Source: a virus
Virus record (IMG/VR): IMGVR_UViG_3300031977_000093
Coordinates: 1-35,195 of that record
DNA length: 35,195 nucleotides
Direction: 5' to 3' (one strand)
A model generated the notes under the pieces. It did not search any database. It worked only from the letters and a program-made list of their open reading frames with translations, and was not told the DNA's origin. Below, in pieces: positions 30,901-35,195 of the stretch (position 1 is the stretch's first letter; every line of letters starts with the position of its first letter). Both the position numbers and the translations under genes were made by a program.

Positions 30901-31452
30901 CTGTTGTGTTGCCAACGCTGTCGCGCTGTCCGATGCCATGTTGTCTTCGTCTAAGATCGCGGTAACCGACACGCTACCCAAGCGCAGGCTGTCAAAGTAC
31001 GCATTGTTGAAGACGTTCGCAGCTACCGCACCAGAACCCGCACCGTCGAAGTAAATAACCGCTGTCGTTCCCGCAGGAACCTCGTAGTCGTTACTTGCGT
31101 TGTACGTCCCTTGGAACAAGATAATGCTGCGCGATCCCGCCAGAGCGTTGCGGATGTAAATAATCTTTTCCGCATCATTCGGCGTCAACTGCACATAGGC
31201 CGTCGCACCTAGATCGCCGCCATCATTAAAGATAACCATGCGGTTACGACCATCGGAGGCCGCGCCGTCACTGATTGGCAACGTATTCGGGGAACCAGAA
31301 GTTCCTGCCGATGCAAGCGTTACTGTGACCTGACCGTCAAGAGCCGTATCTAGTAAGCTCAAGTTTGTATTTGTTGTATCGCCCCATGTACCAGACTGTT
31401 CTCCTGTACCAATGAGTTCGATGCCGTTGTTAAGCGTATATGTACTTGCCAT
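27901..31452 (-). CDS. Large tail-fibre/receptor-binding protein with repeated shaft motif
   Basis: 1183 residues, the largest gene here. The N-terminal ~150 residues (GIELIGTGEQSGTWGDTTNT, about 10-29) resemble the attachment domain of marine phage fibres. The shaft contains five copies of a block 'FN.....DFR.ES....HaLF.da...v.ig' at about 341-373, 447-480, 659-694, 796-830 and 919-954. The remainder is beta-rich (T/S/N/G). The last ~120 residues differ in composition and may be a trimerising or receptor-binding tip. Domains suggest a homotrimer; no intramolecular chaperone or peptidase motif was recognised. Confidence 0.78.
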   Translation of the reverse strand: MASTYTLNNGIELIGTGEQSGTWGDTTNTNLSLLDTALDGQVTVTLASAGTSGSPNTLPISDGAASDGRNRMVIFNDGGDLGATAYVQLTPNDAEKIIYIRNALAGSRSIILFQGTYNASNDYEVPAGTTAVIYFDGAGSGAVAANVFNNAYFDSLRLGSVSVTAILDEDNMASDSATALATQQSIKAYVDTQVGANNELSEVLANGNTSGGNAIQMTTTDELQFRDTALKISSSADGQLDIDADTEVEIVAPTVDIDASTAMTVDTTTLTVTGNTVLNGDLTVDTDTLYVDSTNDRVGVNVAAPSVPLEVNVTGATDVIKFTRDTGTAGALTLDFSGANANFDSEAGGYNFETSSAANALFIKSDGLIGVGTNAPTHPSGSGISIYDTTIPRLAFRNSTTGNTSSDGTELFMSGNTFFIQNREDNAISFATNATTRFTLGNSSGAAVFNDNGNDYDFRIESSSRSNALFLDGSTGGLALNTTNSDFYTGFDTTSIKLGPVASMWSLSNGSSDRRMTIDQNLYVNTDGTNRYLTTGAAARYQMNTGTHRFETAPSGADDAQATDLAVQMMILNSGDVRMGLDNSTAQELIFRTSSSAGRKIRKRIKRGDSGATNAMVQMDMLGYGTNGYLGQMNMYMTPSDTYNSSQIDVFSVYATTGAIFNEDGVSYNDFRVESDNYSHMLFLDASYDHVSIGRTGTANNYNGLFQVGSNISGTVFTSTTAVVSNPTTMASAAGSAYRILQLAQNTGNSTALSFSGIRESTGSDFTTAAFEVTLDVDNTNNVRRFQKWSYPQGNVFNDSSNDIDFRVESNNNTHMLFVEAGVDRVGVGVSNPQSYLDVFGSQSSTALTLRAGDTNGAGGGGVQVRLGYDQSYNYAHSIRTRHDGSGNYNNAISFYTWSTSDNASDIGSARALDLCSEGAIFNENSRSLNDFRVESDTDTHAIFVDAGNNRVNIHASSGENLMNLNAAGSSHTSGTIPPGLTLYNSNTGNGTGNAITWKDATGAQGIAGIASFRTGEYGGYGRDLRFYVNDTASTNAFQEGMRLNEEQMLSTRTVGWSVNSLVEPTVVATSEASASGSIYIDYYLDSTTNQWSTAHFFITISEIDGGASGNAAAWYLVRAQHYNGGIGFSVRDSGGDTASFTTAFSDSGGIDPIAARIGFTSLAGTAVLNVMGANYFGIEKVV

Positions 31453-31461
31453 TTTGCGTTC

Positions 31462-32367
31462 CTATGCTGCTATGTCATCCCAGCCCGGAGTTTGGGACGG
31501 TGTATCGTCACTCCACGATGGGGTAGAAGATGGTGTTACGGGAGTATAACTCGGATTTTGATTTGGAACAATCCTGCCCCAAACAAGAACTTGGCCTGCC
31601 TCGCCAGTTCCTTCAACGCCTGTCACATTGACAGTCGCCTGTGCGTCTATTGATACCTCACCTACTTCACCAGTGCCTTCAACACCAGTGACGTAAACTT
31701 TTGTTGTAACTGTAATAACAGTTCCAGTGCCGACTTCGCCAGTAGCTTCAAGTCCAGTGACTGGAGCATTAGCGTCGGCTATCGTCGTAACTTCTTCAAC
31801 AAATGTGGTTGCCTCAAGACCAAGAACAGGAGTGTTGGCCTCAGCGACAACTGTTACGTTACCAACAGATGCAGTTCCTGCAACACCTGTTGGATAAACA
31901 TTTGCAATAGCTATAACGGTAACATCGCCAACGCCACCTGTAGCTTCTAATCCTGTTGGGAATGCATTTGCTTCTGCTACAACAGTGACTGAGCCAACTG
32001 CCATCGTAGCTTCAAGGCCAGTAACGGGAACATTGGCGTCGGCATTGACTGTTGCATCACCAACAGTTCCTGTGCCCTCAACGCCAGTCGGATAAATGTT
32101 CGCCTTACCTATGACGTTGGCTATTGTGCCAACTTCACCAGTGGCCTCTAAACCTGTTGGGAACGCATTCGCTTCCGCAACAACTGTCACTGTCCCTACA
32201 GAACCTGTAGCGTCCAAGCCAGTTACAGGAACGTTGGCTTCAGCAACAACTGTTACTGAACCAACATCACCTGCGGCACCAGCGTTGGTAATGGAGCCTT
32301 CATTCCAAGCAAGCTGACCCCATGTCCCTCGGCCCCAGCCAGTTAAAGGGACAATGACATCCGTCAT
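31462..32367 (-). CDS. Tandem-repeat virion protein, probable fibre or decoration protein
   Basis: 301 residues. The N-terminus has GWGRGTWGQLAW (10-21), similar to a motif in the 789-residue structural protein. Residues 37-258 are ten tandem repeats of 22-23 residues of the type SVTVVAEANVPVTGLDATGS, and the tail (about 259-301) is P/S/T/W-rich (PSYTPVTPSSTPSWSDD). Beta-rich, with a strict period, so a beta-helix or stacked-sheet shaft is likely. Repeat number could vary by recombination. Confidence 0.7.
   Translation of the reverse strand: MTDVIVPLTGWGRGTWGQLAWNEGSITNAGAAGDVGSVTVVAEANVPVTGLDATGSVGTVTVVAEANAFPTGLEATGEVGTIANVIGKANIYPTGVEGTGTVGDATVNADANVPVTGLEATMAVGSVTVVAEANAFPTGLEATGGVGDVTVIAIANVYPTGVAGTASVGNVTVVAEANTPVLGLEATTFVEEVTTIADANAPVTGLEATGEVGTGTVITVTTKVYVTGVEGTGEVGEVSIDAQATVNVTGVEGTGEAGQVLVWGRIVPNQNPSYTPVTPSSTPSWSDDTPSQTPGWDDIAA
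31594..32259 (-). repeat. Ten ~66-69-bp tandem coding repeats
   Basis: Codons 37-258 of the 31462-32367 gene are ten in-frame repeats. The unit core is V-T-V-V-A-E-A-N-x-P-V-T-G-L-E-A-T-G-x-V-G. Two units have 23 codons (TIANVIGKANIYPTG and TGTVITVTTKVYVTG). Units differ in sequence, so they are old, but the third and sixth to seventh are the most divergent. Confidence 0.8.
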
Positions 32368-32843
32368 TAGGCTATCCGAATAATCGCGTTACTTGCGTCC
32401 GCTGTTGGAAAGACAATGGTAAAATCACCAGCCGTTGATGTTTTGTCCGCGCCAAAGTCCAGAACAACAACTGTTGGATTTGCTAAGGTTACACTTTCGT
32501 CAGCGTTCAAAGTAGTGGCATTGGGAGTTGTATTATAAATCAACGCCCCACGAGCCGTAATTGTCGCTGTCGTAAAGGTTTCATCTGCAAAGTCTGTAAA
32601 ACCTGTTGTACCTGAAGATGTCGGCGCAACATTTGACAAAGCCTGACCACCCGCAGAATAACCTGTGCCTGAAACTTCGTTAGTGGCAGTGTAGGTAGTT
32701 GTCGCAGCAGTAAACGATGCATTGTTATCATAAAGTGCGATATTAAAAGTATCGCCGCCATTTGCGTTTGTACCAAAATCGTGAACACCGAACAAAAGCT
32801 CTTTCTTGAACGATGTGCACATGAAATTACCAGTAAAGGCCAT
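32367..32843 (-). CDS. Beta-rich virion protein common in marine phages
   Basis: 158 residues: FTGNFMCTSFKKELLFGVHD (about 3-22), NIALYDNNASFTAATTTY, then TNEVSGTGYSAGGQAL, ARGALIYN and a C-terminal PTADASNAIIRIA. This is a frequent small virion protein of marine podoviruses by pattern recall; it may be a head-decoration or tail protein. Starts with AGGAG 8 nt upstream. Overlaps the repeat gene by 1 nt. Confidence 0.65.
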   Translation of the reverse strand: MAFTGNFMCTSFKKELLFGVHDFGTNANGGDTFNIALYDNNASFTAATTTYTATNEVSGTGYSAGGQALSNVAPTSSGTTGFTDFADETFTTATITARGALIYNTTPNATTLNADESVTLANPTVVVLDFGADKTSTAGDFTIVFPTADASNAIIRIA

Positions 32844-32844
32844 G

Positions 32845-33141
32845 TTACATTCTCCTTATAAGTTCAGCAAGCTCTGGGTGTCCTGCGTCATTGATTGCGT
32901 TATACACCGTAGTTCTATCACTTTTTACTGCTTCGCGTAAGTAGAACTCGATTACTTTTGTGATGTTGCGCTTGTAGGCAAGTGCTTGATCACGAATGGC
33001 AGGTGGCGCAGTATCTGCCACCTGAACAATTTTATCTGCACACCTTTGAGCAACTTCTTCAGGTGTAAAGCCGCGACCACTGGTGGTGTGGACCTCGACC
33101 TTAAAGTCTTCAGATAAGTCCATTTTTAGTGCAGGTATCAT
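32845..33141 (-). CDS. Small late phage protein of unknown function
   Basis: 98 residues: KVEVHTTSGRGFTPEEVAQR (about 14-33), a helical middle, then REAVKSDRTTVYNAINDAGHP (69-89) and LAELIRRM. Recognisable from marine phage late operons ('RG.TPEE.A..c.dKI...', 'SDRTT.y....aGh'), always without a named role. Mostly helical and soluble; overlaps the upstream gene by 4 nt. Confidence 0.65.
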   Translation of the reverse strand: MIPALKMDLSEDFKVEVHTTSGRGFTPEEVAQRCADKIVQVADTAPPAIRDQALAYKRNITKVIEFYLREAVKSDRTTVYNAINDAGHPELAELIRRM

Positions 33142-33785
33142 GTTTTCTCCCTCAGAATCAGACCTGTACGGTACGCATCAGTAACCTCTTGTGACTCGCC
33201 AAAGTTCTTGACGCGTGACAGAGCCTCAGTAAAGCGTTGCGTATAGTTCTGTATTAGATCACCTTCACCTTTCATAAACGTATATGCCTCAATGAGACTA
33301 CCGTATAACAAGGCCACTGATGCGTTTGTGCTCAACCACGTTGTGTCTCCACCTGCACCAGCCGTCAAAGACAGTGGTCGATAGAAATAGTGAAGCTCAA
33401 CTGCGTAGTTGGAATCAGGTGTTGGACCCAAAATAAGGTTACTAATGTCAAACTGCGCGTAATAGCGAGGTGCACCAGTAGTTGCGCCATTTGGGTTAAA
33501 AGACTGGATAAAGTTTACATCTTTAAACAGTACAAACTCTTTATTGCTGCCATTCGTGAACGAAAGACTAAATGGAGCAAGATAATCACTGGGAAGCGCA
33601 AGATACTGATTACTTGCAGTCATATTACCGCTTTGGTTCTTGCGAAACACCTCTAGCTGCGCAATCTTCAGGATGCGCTCTTCAGCATTCTTGATGAATA
33701 TATCAAGATTGTTCACAAAGGTTGTCTCTGTGTTTTCAGTGTAATCTTGAATCGCTGTTTTCAGTTCGTCGTATGTAAAGCTCAT
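33138..33785 (-). CDS. Head-tail adaptor / tail accessory protein (P22 gp4-like type)
   Basis: 215 residues. An N-terminal helical bundle (FTYDELKTAIQDYTENTETT then NLDIFIKNAEERILKIAQL) leads into a beta core (about 55-150) and a C-terminal helix (RFTEALSRVKNFGESQEV). This helical plus beta layout is like P22-type head-completion proteins that cap the portal and connect the tail. Two such genes here flank a small 101-residue protein. Assigned by layout and position. Confidence 0.65.
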   Translation of the reverse strand: MSFTYDELKTAIQDYTENTETTFVNNLDIFIKNAEERILKIAQLEVFRKNQSGNMTASNQYLALPSDYLAPFSLSFTNGSNKEFVLFKDVNFIQSFNPNGATTGAPRYYAQFDISNLILGPTPDSNYAVELHYFYRPLSLTAGAGGDTTWLSTNASVALLYGSLIEAYTFMKGEGDLIQNYTQRFTEALSRVKNFGESQEVTDAYRTGLILREKT

Positions 33786-34087
33786 GAGATCACCACTGTA
33801 ACTTTGCCAACATAAGCAATCGTATTCATGCGATTCTTAGGTGTTGGGTAAATATTGTCTCCTACGCTCACAGAAACCGCTCCAGCTTCTGGATCGGGGC
33901 GTGGATTGCGCAATGCTTGTGGATCAGGAACCGCTCTTAGTGGCTCTAACTGTGGATGCTTTGGCTCCCACTCGTCTTTACCCACAAGAGAGCCTGTCCA
34001 CTCTTTGCGCATGTCTTTTAACCGATAGCGAAAGCCTGATCGGTCAGAAATACCGTATGCCCACTTACCTGTGGCATATTTAGACAT
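33782..34087 (-). CDS. Small late protein, DRSGFRY family
   Basis: 101 residues: GISDRSGFRYRLKDMRKEWT (about 12-31), then WEPKHPQLEPLRAVPD and RNPRPDPEAGAVSV. The form 'sDRSGFrY......eW.G..V...eWEPKHPQL.P' recurs between adaptor genes of marine phages. Related members sometimes carry CxxC pairs at these places; none is present here, so a zinc site has probably been lost. Probably a small structural linker. Confidence 0.65.
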   Translation of the reverse strand: MSKYATGKWAYGISDRSGFRYRLKDMRKEWTGSLVGKDEWEPKHPQLEPLRAVPDPQALRNPRPDPEAGAVSVSVGDNIYPTPKNRMNTIAYVGKVTVVIS

Positions 34088-34748
34088 ATCGGTAGTTCCT
34101 CAAGTCTGGGGCAACGCGGAAAGACGCGCGATCACGGTCTTCGTCCATTGCTCGGTTAAGTTCTTCTTCATACAGTGCCTTGAGCATCTGCATGCGATCT
34201 GGTGCGCGTTTCACGCTTATGTAGTAGGCCAAACCTGCCGCTAATGCTGGGTAGAAACGGAACGGAACACCAAGAGTATTAGTGTATGTGTCCGCGTCAT
34301 CCAATCTTGTTAGTGCGTCATAGATAATCACATCTGTATTGTTATCTGGCAAAGGCCACAGCTTTAATACAGGCGTGATTTGACGATCCACAAAGTATTG
34401 TGTGGGTCGAGCTTGAGTCGATTTTGTAGGAATATTAAGATATTCGTCACGACTAATGCGATCTAGCGCGTAATCTGTGCCAGATCGACGTACAACTAAA
34501 GACAAAATGTCGATAACATCTGTTCCTAAGTCATAATCTCCATCATTTGATGTTACTGTGATTGTGCGCTGCTCAATCGTCCATTGATTCAAGCCACGGT
34601 TGGCCCAATCAGCAAACATCAGGTTCATAGACCGCTTGGCAGTCTTTAGATCGTACCCTGTACGAACCTCCAAACCGCACCGTTCAAAGGCTTCTTCGAT
34701 GTAATCAGCTACATCTAGCTCAAAGTCTGTTGATCCTGATACGGTCAT
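34080..34748 (-). CDS. P22 gp4-like tail accessory/head-completion protein
   Basis: 222 residues: FERCGLEVRTGYDLKTAKRS (about 18-37), LMFADWANRGLNQWTIEQR (43-61), a central beta region and a helix NRAMDEDRDRASFR at the end. It matches the P22 gp4-like tail accessory group that closes the portal and docks the tail. It overlaps neighbours at both ends (4 and 8 nt). This is the clearest evidence for a short-tailed virion. Confidence 0.75.
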   Translation of the reverse strand: MTVSGSTDFELDVADYIEEAFERCGLEVRTGYDLKTAKRSMNLMFADWANRGLNQWTIEQRTITVTSNDGDYDLGTDVIDILSLVVRRSGTDYALDRISRDEYLNIPTKSTQARPTQYFVDRQITPVLKLWPLPDNNTDVIIYDALTRLDDADTYTNTLGVPFRFYPALAAGLAYYISVKRAPDRMQMLKALYEEELNRAMDEDRDRASFRVAPDLRNYRYV

Positions 34749-35023
34749 TTCTTCTTCCTCTTGAGCGATTTAACGCGCTTGGGCTTACCCGCAGGCTGAC
34801 CAAGACGTTTCTTTTGAGATATTCTACTACGCTTTTCGCTCGCTGTCATCTCTGATGCTGTCTTGGGGGTCTTCGAACTTACACGTTTTGTCGGACGACA
34901 GTATGGAGTGCCACGTTTTTCGCCCTTCTTTCGACCACAAGCCTTGCCCGTGCGGACATCTTTCCAGTCTTCCTTGAACCAGCGTTTGAGTGCAGCACCC
35001 TTTTTTGTCTTCCGTACAGCCAT
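34745..35023 (-). CDS. Small, highly basic protein (DUF5872-like)
   Basis: 92 residues, over one third K/R, with LKRWFKEDWKDVRTGKACGR (12-31), GTPYCRPTKRVSSKTPKTAS (38-57) and a lysine-rich end (PKRVKSLKRKKK). The 'WFkE.W.D......CGR......YP.CRP..RV..KTPKT' order is that of DUF5872 by recall. It probably binds DNA inside the head. Two cysteines are present. Start codon overlaps the upstream stop by 1 nt (TAATG). Confidence 0.65.
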   Translation of the reverse strand: MAVRKTKKGAALKRWFKEDWKDVRTGKACGRKKGEKRGTPYCRPTKRVSSKTPKTASEMTASEKRSRISQKKRLGQPAGKPKRVKSLKRKKK

Positions 35024-35195
35024 TAGCTCATCTTCGTCACTTTACGACGGTTCGATTGAACCTTACCACAACCATTCGCAATCACCTCACCGCCTTTTAA
35101 CATACGGCGCACTGGGCGTTTGCGATACTCATTTGATGGCTCAATAACGCCACCCATAGCCTTCTTTACAGGCTTTTTCTTACTGTTTCCCCAGT
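35023..35195 (-). CDS. Small basic late protein, cut by window edge
   Basis: A frame open to the right edge with at least 56 codons, ending WGNSKKKPVKKAMGGVIEPS onwards and KGGEVIANGCGKVQSNRRKV..TKMS. The 'KGGe.vA.GCG.v..nrRKkTk' end is that of small basic proteins in marine phages. Its start may be the ATG near 35157 or lie beyond the edge. Its stop and the next start share TAATG. Confidence 0.6.
   Translation of the reverse strand, partial: WGNSKKKPVKKAMGGVIEPSNEYRKRPVRRMLKGGEVIANGCGKVQSNRRKVTKMS

Noticed and set aside
35049-35062. GGTTCGATTGAACC as a tRNA T-arm
   Set aside because: It is a short palindrome with a 4-nt centre, inside a coding frame, and no acceptor or anticodon arms pair around it. 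No other tRNA-like element was seen.
1-35195. An integrated prophage with attachment sites
   Set aside because: No integrase, no flanking tRNA or direct repeats and no host genes were recognised, so integration cannot be supported.

Overview
This window looks like the genome, or most of it, of a tailed bacteriophage, probably a short-tailed marine phage infecting an alphaproteobacterium. The evidence is the late module. It has two P22 gp4-like head-completion/adaptor proteins, a run of large alanine/glycine-rich proteins resembling internal virion proteins, a tail fibre, a GH19 endolysin and several small families common in ocean phage contigs. The host assignment is an inference; no tRNA, integrase, terminase, portal, capsid or DNA polymerase gene was seen. 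The genome may continue past the right edge, where a gene is cut. Layout: (1) 3-4090, plus strand: a tightly overlapping operon of mostly unnamed genes. It opens with a protein carrying features that recall the RAMP (Cas7/Cas5-like) fold, followed by a 0.4 kb non-coding stretch. That stretch holds a highly ordered pentanucleotide array (GGYNN steps, bundled into ~69-nt units by a GGCGGT-containing linker) and ends in a hairpin. Then come a Fis-type helix-turn-helix protein, small proteins and a Q/G/M/P/Y-rich low-complexity protein. (2) 12421-4215, minus strand: the replication/recombination operon: an unnamed coiled-coil protein, a Sak4-like RecA-fold ATPase, a DUF669-like putative ssDNA-binding protein, an SF2 helicase, a Cas4/RecB-type nuclease with a probable Fe-S cluster, a TOPRIM-helicase replication protein, a DUF3846-like protein and small regulators. 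(3) 12422-13598: a switch-like region with divergent TTGACA promoters, matching operator palindromes, a structured leader, one unknown plus-strand gene, a DUF1064 nuclease and a ribbon-helix-helix protein. (4) 35195-13595, minus strand: the late operon: small basic proteins, head-completion proteins, structural and fibre proteins, a lysis cassette and internal virion proteins. The most unusual item is the pentad array at 832-1108 together with its upstream RAMP-like neighbour. It is not a CRISPR array, yet it has two nested periodicities (5 nt and ~69 nt) and constant plus variable positions. That arrangement suggests a structured or protein-coated RNA, possibly with an informational role. A second genome-wide signal is 17 copies of the octamer CCGAACAA (either strand) where about one is expected by chance.
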